From positions 1-64,000 of the forward strand of contig CAXATH010000007.1 in NCBI GenBank assembly GCA_963972195.1: a stretch of 64,000 nt of DNA, given 5' to 3'. Positions within the stretch are counted from its first letter, which is position 1; each line of letters starts with the position of its first letter. Below the pieces are notes generated by a model. The model worked only from the letters and a program-made list of their open reading frames with translations. It ran no database searches and was not told the DNA's origin. Position numbers and translations under genes: made by a program. Positions 42,273 through 50,130 of the stretch are shown in pieces. This DNA comes from Litorimonas sp963972195. GTDB lineage: Bacteria; Pseudomonadota; Alphaproteobacteria; Caulobacterales; Maricaulaceae.

Positions 42273-43790
42273 CTAAATGGCCATTTTTGAAGGACAATAT
42301 CGGGAAAGGAATTCTTCATGCGACGGCATATGGGGGATATCTCGGTCCAGTTCAGATTTTATAGCGTTCAGTGCAGCGTCAATATCTCTTTCAGGCATCC
42401 CATCCACAATAGCGTTGTAACTTTGCGGAAGGACATTTTGACCTAAGAAGACCGCAACCCAGCTTGTTTCTGTAAATAAATCCCCTTCATATCGGAAAAA
42501 TCGCCCTCGGCTTTTGAATAACTCAATCTTACGGGTAAGACTGTCTGGGACCGACATGTTACGAACGTAATCCCAGAAGGGCTCGCCGTGACGTTCATTC
42601 GCGACATAGTGCAAAATCAAGAAGTCACGAACTTGCGCAAATTCCATATCCATTAAGCGGTTATATTCGTCGATTTCTGTCGTATTAAAGCCGCTATCAG
42701 GAAAGAGTGCCAATAGACGACTAATGCCAGCCTGGATCAGATAAATGGAGGTCGATTCGAGCGGCTCTAAAAACCCGCCTGAGAGACCGAGCGCTAAACA
42801 ATTCTTTGTCCACATTCTCTCACGCTGCCCCGTCTTGAAACGAAGCTGTTTAGGAGCGCCCAAAGGCGAAGTCTCAAGGGTGTGGAGGAGGGTTTCTCCT
42901 GCCTTTTCATCGGATAAATAACTCGAACAGTAGACATGGCCATTCCCCGTGCGGTGTTGCAGGGGAATTTGCCATTGCCATCCTGCTTGTCGCGCTGTTG
43001 CCCTTGTGTAAGGCGGTGTGTCCGTTTGTTTCTCGCTTCCGACAGCTAAGGCGCTGTCACACGGAAGCCAATGCGACCAATCTCTAAAAGGCGTTCCCAT
43101 AACTTTTTCTGATAGGAGGGCCCGAAAGCCAGTGCAGTCTATAAAAAAATCGCCGCTCAAGGATTCGCCATTATCCAGATGAAGTGTCTTTATAAATCCG
43201 CTTTCAGAGTCCACATCGACATCGGTGATCTTGCCTTCCATCCGAACCGTCCCGTTGCGTTCAGAAAACTTTCGCAAATATGCGGCGTAAAGACCCGCAT
43301 CAAATTGATAGGCGTGAGATAAGGTTGACATCAGGGATTTTGGATCGCGCGAGGGCAGGCAGGCTTTGCCTTGTTTTGCTGCCATAGCGGTCGCGCAATA
43401 ATTCTCAATTCTTTCGGCTCTGCCTAGGGCGTGCATTTTGCGCCAGAATTGGTGAAAAGACATCCCCATCATGTCCCGCCCATGGGTACCGAAAGGGTGA
43501 AAATAACTCTCGGTTTCTTTCGTCCATCCCGCAAACTCTATTCCGTATTTAATCGTTGCGTTGGTCGCAGCCATAAACTCACGCTCTTCAATACCGAGCA
43601 TTTTGTTGAATGTGGCAATATTGGGAATAGTAGCCTCTCCGACGCCGACAGTGCCGATGGCTTCGGATTCAACAAGAGTGATTTTTACCTGAGACGTATC
43701 CAACATACGGGATAGGGCCGCTGCCGCCATCCAGCCCGCTGTTCCGCCGCCCGCAATAACAATCGATTTTACAGGAGGCTCAGCGGACAT
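42273..43790 (-). CDS. Tryptophan-halogenase-like flavoprotein, copy 2
   Basis: A 505-residue halogenase-family flavoprotein with FAD motif AGGGTAGWMAAAA, VGVGEATIP, the lysine in TIKYGIEF, GWQWQIPLQHR (WxWxIP) and FLEPLESTSIYL. All halogenase hallmarks are intact. The frame is open to a TTG at 43814, but ATG 43790 follows GGGAG at eight bases and its start overlaps the preceding gene by 11 bases, so coupling is likely. Substrate unknown; a free amino acid, a peptide or a secreted metabolite are all open. Confidence 0.9.
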   Translation of the reverse strand: MSAEPPVKSIVIAGGGTAGWMAAAALSRMLDTSQVKITLVESEAIGTVGVGEATIPNIATFNKMLGIEEREFMAATNATIKYGIEFAGWTKETESYFHPFGTHGRDMMGMSFHQFWRKMHALGRAERIENYCATAMAAKQGKACLPSRDPKSLMSTLSHAYQFDAGLYAAYLRKFSERNGTVRMEGKITDVDVDSESGFIKTLHLDNGESLSGDFFIDCTGFRALLSEKVMGTPFRDWSHWLPCDSALAVGSEKQTDTPPYTRATARQAGWQWQIPLQHRTGNGHVYCSSYLSDEKAGETLLHTLETSPLGAPKQLRFKTGQRERMWTKNCLALGLSGGFLEPLESTSIYLIQAGISRLLALFPDSGFNTTEIDEYNRLMDMEFAQVRDFLILHYVANERHGEPFWDYVRNMSVPDSLTRKIELFKSRGRFFRYEGDLFTETSWVAVFLGQNVLPQSYNAIVDGMPERDIDAALNAIKSELDRDIPHMPSHEEFLSRYCPSKMAI

Positions 43791-45105
43791 TTGTCGAGCT
43801 CCCGTCACGTCCAATGGTTTCAGAGCCTAGGCAGGTTTTTTGGATGAAATCTGACGTCTCCGGCATTTGCGAGAGGGCTTTTTCGACAACTTGTTTGTAA
43901 TTGTCTCGGAAGGATTGAATTTCGCTGTCGGTTAGACTTTTTGACATTAAGTTCAGTCCCCTCGGCCAATAACCCTGTCCTAAAAGCATGGAAACCCAAT
44001 GATCCTGAAACAGCGTGTCCTCGTCCAGAACGGATAATCGCCCGCGGGCCGAGAACAGCTTAAGCTTAAATTTGGCGTTTTCCGACAACGTGTCTATCGA
44101 CTGGCCCTTAAAGCCCGACGAGGCGAGCAATATGGATTGAAAGTCTGAAAAACGTGAAAAAAGTACGTTCATTGTATTATTAAACTCAGTACGTTCCGGT
44201 CCCATCGTCTCTCCAGAGGGAAAAAGCTTCAGAAATCGTCCGAGTGAGATTTGAAGTATCCTCGAGACATCGCCCAGAAAGGGTAAAAAACTGGGCAGCT
44301 TTGAAAGATACAAAGTCCGATCTTCCCATATATCAACGACCCGCTTACGCGATTTTATTAACTCATCTGGCGACATCGTTAGCTCAAATCTTGTGTCCTG
44401 AGTATTGAAAGAGGTTGTAATAACGTTGTCTGAAATGTGGTGGTGTACATGATTTTCCATGTGATGGTCTTTTGTTTCCGTTAGGCGACCGTTAAAATCA
44501 GGCGTGTCACATTCGATAATCAAGAAAGCATTGTCAGTTTCCGATTTAGACAAATTTGATAGCGGGCAAATGAAAACCCCGAAGGATTTGGCTTGTTGCA
44601 ATAAAAGTTCGCGATATTTGACCGGATTTATTTGGTAGCCATAGCTGTAATCCCCAATGACCGGGCGTCCTTGACTGTCCGGGGGAAGAAACTTTCCCTC
44701 TCTCGCCATTTTAGCCGCGAGATTGCAATCCTCCCAATCCGAGAGCTGTCCCGAAGCACCAGACTTTTGCAGGGCAGCCATGAAACTCACGCCGTTAATC
44801 GACAAACCGTAAGGGCAATATGTATTGATGTAGTCATGGCCTTTTTCATCCGACACCCTGTCCCCTACAGAAAAAACGACGTCGCAATATCGAATAAAAT
44901 CCACTTCTTTAATCTTGAGTAATCGATTGAACTCCCGAAGGTCAGAATGACATAACGCAAAGTGAACTTCGGATTTAAATGGTTTCGCATCGGTGAAACA
45001 GGAAATGCGATATAAATGGCGGGGCAGCATTCGGCCGAGATAGGCCCCGGCCAGAGCGGCAGCGAATCCGCTGCCTTTGACTATAATGTCGCGGGGAGAT
45101 GTCAT
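43780..45105 (-). CDS. Divergent halogenase-like protein lacking catalytic residues
   Basis: A 441-residue protein that aligns loosely with its three neighbours but has lost their active site. The lysine block TYKLGIEF reads VFSVGDRV, the PLEST glutamate block reads PFLGDVS, and WxWxIP is missing. A GSGFAAALAGAYLGR nucleotide-binding loop remains, and there is a His-rich stretch (DHHMENHVHHH). ATG 45105 overlaps the upstream stop as ATGA (45102-45105), so it is coupled; the TTG at 45117 is less likely. It may be a structural or regulatory partner of the active halogenases, or a decayed copy. The frame is intact over its full length, which argues against simple decay. Confidence 0.75.
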   Translation of the reverse strand: MTSPRDIIVKGSGFAAALAGAYLGRMLPRHLYRISCFTDAKPFKSEVHFALCHSDLREFNRLLKIKEVDFIRYCDVVFSVGDRVSDEKGHDYINTYCPYGLSINGVSFMAALQKSGASGQLSDWEDCNLAAKMAREGKFLPPDSQGRPVIGDYSYGYQINPVKYRELLLQQAKSFGVFICPLSNLSKSETDNAFLIIECDTPDFNGRLTETKDHHMENHVHHHISDNVITTSFNTQDTRFELTMSPDELIKSRKRVVDIWEDRTLYLSKLPSFLPFLGDVSRILQISLGRFLKLFPSGETMGPERTEFNNTMNVLFSRFSDFQSILLASSGFKGQSIDTLSENAKFKLKLFSARGRLSVLDEDTLFQDHWVSMLLGQGYWPRGLNLMSKSLTDSEIQSFRDNYKQVVEKALSQMPETSDFIQKTCLGSETIGRDGSSTNVR

Positions 45106-46640
45106 AGTGCGCGGCAATGGGCGTCAATATAGTCTTTGTGTGTGGACATTGACTGCACGGCGTGGGCGATGGTCTGAGACACGGAACCCAGCTGTCCGGA
45201 TAATACGGTGTCCGGCATGTGCAGGCTGAGCGGATCCACATGACCCGGAACAATGTTTTGGCCAAAATAAACAGCTAACCAGCTCGGGTCTTTAAAAGCC
45301 CCCGTTTCATAACTGATAACGCGACCCGTCGATTTGAAGAGCTCAATTTTATGCTTTAGACTCTCTGGCAATTCCATAGCCGTTAGATACCGCCAAAACG
45401 GGCTGTCGTTCCGCGTGGTCGCGACATAGTGCAATAGAAGAAAATCTCTCACACGTTCAAATTCAATATCCATGAGGCGGTTATATTCCTCGCGGTCAAC
45501 TTCGTAACTCGTTTGCGTTGGGAACATTTCGATTAAATTGGTGATGGCTTCCTGTATGAGATAAATACCGGTCGATTCCAGAGGCTCCAAAAAGCCGCCG
45601 GACAGTCCAATTGCGACACAATTTTTGACCCAGCTCTTTTGGCGCTGGCCAGTGGTAAAACGAAGTCGCTTCGGCTCGCTTAATTGCGTGCCTTCCAGAT
45701 CCGACAGCATAGAATTTTCCGCGTCTTCATCACTGATAAATTCACTACAATAGACATATCCATTGCCGACGCGGTGCTGAAGAGGGATGCGCCATTGCCA
45801 CCCAGAAGATTTTGCCGTGGCTTTTGTGTAGGGCAGTTCAGGGCCGACAGCTTCGCATGCCGCCGTCACGGCGCGGTCACAAGGTAGGTGATTAGTCCAG
45901 TCTTTATAAGGAACCTTCAGGGTTTGGGAAATAAGAAGACCGCGAAAGCCTGAGCAGTCAATGAAGAAATCTCCGCTGAGGGCCTCGCCCGACTCAAGAG
46001 TGACGGCCTCTATCACCCCGTTCTCCTTATTCTGCGTGACTTCATTTATTCGGCCTTCAATTCTCGTGACGCCGCGCGCTTCGCAAAACTTTCGAAGAAA
46101 CGCCGCGTAGAGCCCAGCATCAAATTGATAAGCATAGCCATAAGTCGAGAGAACATTTTCCGTGTCGGCATGCGGCGTTTGAAACTTGTTCATTCTGGCC
46201 GCCATGACGGGCACAGAATATTGATCAAGATGGGACGGCAAACCCATTTTATGAGCCCGGCTTATATAATGATGAAATCCGGTTCGGTTAATTGGGAAAC
46301 CGAAATCTCCGAAAGGGTGAATATAACTGTCGCCTATTTTCCCCCAATTATTAAATTCGATTCCCAGCTTATAAGTCGCCTTGGTCGCTTTCATCAGCTC
46401 GTTTTCATCAATGCCAAGTTTTCGATTGAAAAACCTGATGTGGGGCAGGGTGGCTTCGCCGACGCCGACCGTCCCAATAGCTTCTGATTCGACGAGTATA
46501 ATTTCGAGACCAAGCGGAGCCAGAACGGAACAGAGGCCTGCCGCGCTCATCCAGCCGGCTGTGCCGCCTCCGACAATCACAACCTTTTTAACGGCTGCTT
46601 CGTCGTCGATTTTTACGGATTCCGAGTTGGTCGGCATCAT
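45102..46640 (-). CDS. Tryptophan-halogenase-like flavoprotein, copy 1
   Basis: A 512-residue halogenase-family flavoprotein that heads the four-gene operon. FAD motif GGGTAGWMSAAG, GVGEATLPH, the lysine in TYKLGIEF, GWQWRIPLQHR and FLEPLESTGIYL are all present. Start at the tandem ATG 46640/46637 after GGGGA. The perfect repeat GCGCTT-TC-AAGCGC (46651-46664) lies just upstream, in its leader. The operon diverges from a carbohydrate-type TonB receptor; the LacI-type operator at 46807-46820 lies between them and could serve both. The three intact copies differ enough to suggest different substrates or positions. Confidence 0.9.
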   Translation of the reverse strand: MMPTNSESVKIDDEAAVKKVVIVGGGTAGWMSAAGLCSVLAPLGLEIILVESEAIGTVGVGEATLPHIRFFNRKLGIDENELMKATKATYKLGIEFNNWGKIGDSYIHPFGDFGFPINRTGFHHYISRAHKMGLPSHLDQYSVPVMAARMNKFQTPHADTENVLSTYGYAYQFDAGLYAAFLRKFCEARGVTRIEGRINEVTQNKENGVIEAVTLESGEALSGDFFIDCSGFRGLLISQTLKVPYKDWTNHLPCDRAVTAACEAVGPELPYTKATAKSSGWQWRIPLQHRVGNGYVYCSEFISDEDAENSMLSDLEGTQLSEPKRLRFTTGQRQKSWVKNCVAIGLSGGFLEPLESTGIYLIQEAITNLIEMFPTQTSYEVDREEYNRLMDIEFERVRDFLLLHYVATTRNDSPFWRYLTAMELPESLKHKIELFKSTGRVISYETGAFKDPSWLAVYFGQNIVPGHVDPLSLHMPDTVLSGQLGSVSQTIAHAVQSMSTHKDYIDAHCRAL

Positions 46641-46650
46641 TTATCCCCAT

Positions 46651-46664
46651 GCGCTTTCAAGCGC
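46651..46664. promoter_or_regulatory. Inverted repeat GCGCTTTCAAGCGC in halogenase leader
   Basis: Perfect 6-bp arms around TC, 11 bases before the first halogenase ATG. It could be an operator or a leader hairpin. No second copy was noticed in the window. Confidence 0.35.
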
Positions 46665-46805
46665 TTTTCACCTTAAATGTCAGAGAGAAATGAAGCCGAC
46701 AAGTACGAAATTCGCACTTTTCAGAGGAAATCGGCAATAAAATAGGCGCGACTGTGACATTTTCACAACAGTCTTGCCTTTTTGTAAGGCTTTTTAAGAA
46801 TTGAA

Positions 46806-46836
46806 TTGACAACGCTGTCACTTTTGGTTCTTGATA
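46806..46836 (+). promoter_or_regulatory. LacI-type operator and promoter before TonB receptor
   Basis: TGACAACGCTGTCA (46807-46820) overlaps a TTGACA -35 box (46806-46811); TTGATA at 46831-46836 (19-base spacer) or TCTTGA at 46829 is the -10 candidate. The 14-mer matches the zwf site (54648-54661) at 13 of 14 positions. Confidence 0.72.
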
Positions 46837-46890
46837 GGGGTAATTCTAAGAGTCGGCCAACGGCTCCTCACCATACTCAAGGGGATTAAA

Positions 46891-49800
46891 GTGAATTTAG
46901 AACCAAAAAACGATTTTGACCACTCGGCAATGATGCGCCGCATGCTTCGCGGTGGCTCTGCTGCTGTTTTGGTCGCGGCCATGATGACAACGACCGCTTT
47001 TGCACAAGATTCAGGCATTGAGGAAGAGGACGATGTAGACGAGATCGTCGCGACCGGTATCCGGCAATCCCTTCAAAACGCCCAGGACATTAAACGAAAT
47101 GCGGACACTTTCGTTGACTCCATTACGGCATCGGACATTGGCGCTTTGCCAGACCGTTCCGTTCTGGAAGCGATTCAACGGGTTCCGGGCGTTTCAATTT
47201 CGCGCTTTGCGGCCGGTGACGATCCGGATCACTTCTCAGTCGAAGGTTCCGGCGTCGTTATTCGCGGTCTTTCTTATGTCCGTTCCGAATTCAACGGGCG
47301 CGACGCTTTTACCGCGAATAATGGCCGGGCCCTTGGATTCCAGGACGTTCCGCCAGAATTGGTTGGCGGTGTGGACGTTTTCAAAAACCAGACAGCTGAC
47401 ATGATCGAAGGCGGAATTTCGGGTGTTGTAAACCTGAAAACGCTTAAGCCGTTTGATCGGTCCGAAGACACATTTGCGGCAACAGTAGACGGAACCTATA
47501 CAGACTTAGCGGAAGAATTCTCTCCCTCAGTCTCTGGTTTGGTCACGAAACGCTGGGATACAGGCGCTGGTGAATTTGGCGTGTTGGCGTCGGGTTCTTA
47601 CTCTAATCTGAAATCCCGCTCAGATGGCGTGCAATTTGGCGGGCTTTACCCCTATAACCCATCATACACGGCCGCCGGGGATCCTAATGCTACGAATAAT
47701 TTGCTCGCTCCGTCCGGCATAAATGTTCGAACTCAAGAGTTTGATCGAGATCGTATTGGTGCGACTGTCGTGGGGCAGTGGGGTTCCAATGACGGGAAAT
47801 CTTTGGCGACGGTTGAATTCATCCGGTCTGAAAGTTCCAATGTTTGGACAGAGCATACTTTACAGAGTGAGGAAGATCCGCCCGCACGTGCTGGTTTCTT
47901 CAACCGTGGCGATTTCACGGCCAACCCACTGGGTAGCCCAACGACAGTTTGCCAAAACCGGGACGCTTGCGGCGTACAGGTTGCCGGCGACAGTCTTTTC
48001 CAAAGCGGCATTCTAACGGCGAACCTGTCTGGATTCAGCCCGGGAATTCGGATGACCCAGTATTCGCGTATTTCTGACACGGAATCTGTCACAAACGATT
48101 TGAGCTTCAATTTTAAATACACGCCTACAGATCGTCTGAAATTCAATTTTGACGCTCAGTATGTCAAGGCGACGACTGAAAACTCAGATATCAACGGCTT
48201 GGCCGCCCAATATCTTGATCAGGTTGTCGATTTGAATGGTGCCTCTATAAATCAGGGAAGCTATCCTGACCCCAGTATTGAATATGTTCAAAACCCAGGC
48301 AGCTCGTTCGGCGGTTTGACCGACCCTAACGCCACTTATTGGCGCGCGGCTATGGATCACTTCGAGGACTCCGAAGGTGACGAACTGGCGCTACGCGGGG
48401 ACGTTCAGTATGATTTCGATACGGACGGATTCTTTAAAAGCATTCGCGCCGGTTATCGGTTCGCGGAACGCGACCAGCTCACCAAATGGTCTAACTATAA
48501 CTGGGGTAACCTCTCAGAAGAGTGGGCCGGTGGGATCGTTGATTTCGCTCAAGTCAGTGAAAACACGGAAAGCTTTACCTTTGATAACTTCCGCCGCGGT
48601 GACGTTTTGCGGGGAAATAATGAGTTCTTGTTTATCTCAACCGACCTTCTCGCTGACTATCGGTCTTTTGTTGACTTCACCCAAGGTAACGCAAACTTCT
48701 CAGGCGCTCAAAACCACCTGAGAGGCTATGGTGGACGTGATGCATCAGGTAATTTGATTTACTTGGAAGGCGATGATCGTTTCATGCCGGGTGAGATTAC
48801 GGATGCCATCGAAACTACCCATGCTATCTATGCGCGTGTTGATTTCGGTTCAGATTCAGTGGATGGATTGGGCGGTATTTCGGTTGACGGTAACTACGGC
48901 GTACGGATTATTACGACAAACCTCGAAACTTCGGGCGCGTCGCAATTCCAAACTCCAGGAATCTGTTCTCAAGCCAATGTTAATTTGTCAGCGGAAGCGG
49001 TTGCGGCCTGTCAGGTTCTCTCGCAACCCGCAACGGATGTGACAGCAGAGGTGGATCGGACAGATATTCTTCCATCCTTTAACGTTAAATTTGGTCTGTC
49101 AGATGAGCTAATTCTGCGACTGGCCGCCGCTCGCGGACTTAGCAGACCTTCTGTCGGACAGTTACGGGCTTTCCGGAACACGTCAGGACAGTTCACTGTT
49201 GAGCCCACACCAGTTGGAGCGGACCCGGATACCTTTGTTCCGGATGTTGAATTTAACCGTTATGTGGTTTCGGGTGGTAACCCGGCTCTTGAGCCGACCC
49301 TGTCAACCAATCTGGACGCCTCGCTTGAATATTATTTCAATGATGTTGGCTCCTTCACGGCGAGCTTCTTCTACAAAGACATTGAAAACATTATTGTTGT
49401 AGCAGATGCCCCGGGTAGTTCCATTGGCGGGCCGGTTGTGCCGGGCGCCACATATAATGGGCCGCAAAATAACGGCGACGGTAAAGTCAAAGGTTTCGAG
49501 CTGGCTTACCAGCAATTCTATGACTTCCTGCCGGGTATTTTCAGTGGGTTGGGTCTGCAAGCCAACTATACTTATGTCGACCAAACCGCGATTCCGAACT
49601 CCACCGCCGATATTAACCGGGCAAACGGGCAGCAGGATTTCGCGGATGCTTTCTCACCGTCAGGCCTCGAGAACCTCTCAAAACATACATTCAACATTGT
49701 AGGTCTGTATGAAAGTGACAAGGTTGAAGCCCGTATCGCCTATAACTGGCGCTCAGATTTCCTCCTGACCACGCTCGATGTTATTTCTCGCTTGCCGATT

Positions 49801-50001
49801 TATAACGAGAGCACAGGCCAGCTGGATGCGTCATTGAAATACCAGTTTACGGATAACTTCCAGCTCGGGGTTCAGGGTGTGAACCTTCTGTCAGAAGTGA
49901 CGGAAACAACCAGCCAAATTAACCCGGAAGGCGACCGTTTCCTTCGGTCACGTTTTGAAAACGACCGCCGCGTTTCGTTGGTGGGTAGCTTTACATTCTA
50001 A
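46891..50001 (+). CDS. TonB-dependent receptor, carbohydrate-type
   Basis: A 1036-residue receptor. The signal peptide ends at TTTAFAQ, about residue 40, followed by TonB box/plug start DEIVATGIRQSLQNAQDIKR, DIGALPDRSVLEAIQRVPGV and the plug end MIEGGISGVVNLKTLKP. The barrel ends with RRVSLVGSFTF. This subgroup is linked to sugar uptake in Caulobacter- and Xanthomonas-type bacteria. The frame opens at TTG 46831 inside the promoter; GTG 46891 after AAGGGG is the likelier start. It lies next to a GH3 glucosidase and is tied by a shared operator to the LacI regulator of the Entner-Doudoroff operon, so a glucoside or glucan oligosaccharide is the likely ligand. Confidence 0.93.
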   Translation: MNLEPKNDFDHSAMMRRMLRGGSAAVLVAAMMTTTAFAQDSGIEEEDDVDEIVATGIRQSLQNAQDIKRNADTFVDSITASDIGALPDRSVLEAIQRVPGVSISRFAAGDDPDHFSVEGSGVVIRGLSYVRSEFNGRDAFTANNGRALGFQDVPPELVGGVDVFKNQTADMIEGGISGVVNLKTLKPFDRSEDTFAATVDGTYTDLAEEFSPSVSGLVTKRWDTGAGEFGVLASGSYSNLKSRSDGVQFGGLYPYNPSYTAAGDPNATNNLLAPSGINVRTQEFDRDRIGATVVGQWGSNDGKSLATVEFIRSESSNVWTEHTLQSEEDPPARAGFFNRGDFTANPLGSPTTVCQNRDACGVQVAGDSLFQSGILTANLSGFSPGIRMTQYSRISDTESVTNDLSFNFKYTPTDRLKFNFDAQYVKATTENSDINGLAAQYLDQVVDLNGASINQGSYPDPSIEYVQNPGSSFGGLTDPNATYWRAAMDHFEDSEGDELALRGDVQYDFDTDGFFKSIRAGYRFAERDQLTKWSNYNWGNLSEEWAGGIVDFAQVSENTESFTFDNFRRGDVLRGNNEFLFISTDLLADYRSFVDFTQGNANFSGAQNHLRGYGGRDASGNLIYLEGDDRFMPGEITDAIETTHAIYARVDFGSDSVDGLGGISVDGNYGVRIITTNLETSGASQFQTPGICSQANVNLSAEAVAACQVLSQPATDVTAEVDRTDILPSFNVKFGLSDELILRLAAARGLSRPSVGQLRAFRNTSGQFTVEPTPVGADPDTFVPDVEFNRYVVSGGNPALEPTLSTNLDASLEYYFNDVGSFTASFFYKDIENIIVVADAPGSSIGGPVVPGATYNGPQNNGDGKVKGFELAYQQFYDFLPGIFSGLGLQANYTYVDQTAIPNSTADINRANGQQDFADAFSPSGLENLSKHTFNIVGLYESDKVEARIAYNWRSDFLLTTLDVISRLPIYNESTGQLDASLKYQFTDNFQLGVQGVNLLSEVTETTSQINPEGDRFLRSRFENDRRVSLVGSFTF

Positions 50002-50023
50002 GCAGCGGCTTGGTTAATCGCAT

Positions 50024-50054
50024 AAAAGGCCCGTGACACAGTCTCGGGCCTTTT
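50024..50054 (+). terminator. Intrinsic terminator after TonB receptor
   Basis: AAAAGGCCCG (50024-50033), an 11-base loop, CGGGCCTTTT (50045-50054), ending in TTTT. It lies 22 bases after the stop, so the GH3 gene probably has its own promoter or depends on read-through. Confidence 0.85.
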
Positions 50055-50130
50055 CCGTATCACAGATATCTTTCTTGACGGTGAGGGAATAATCTCGCTC
50101 CCGTCTCCCAAAATTTCTTCAGAGGTCCTT

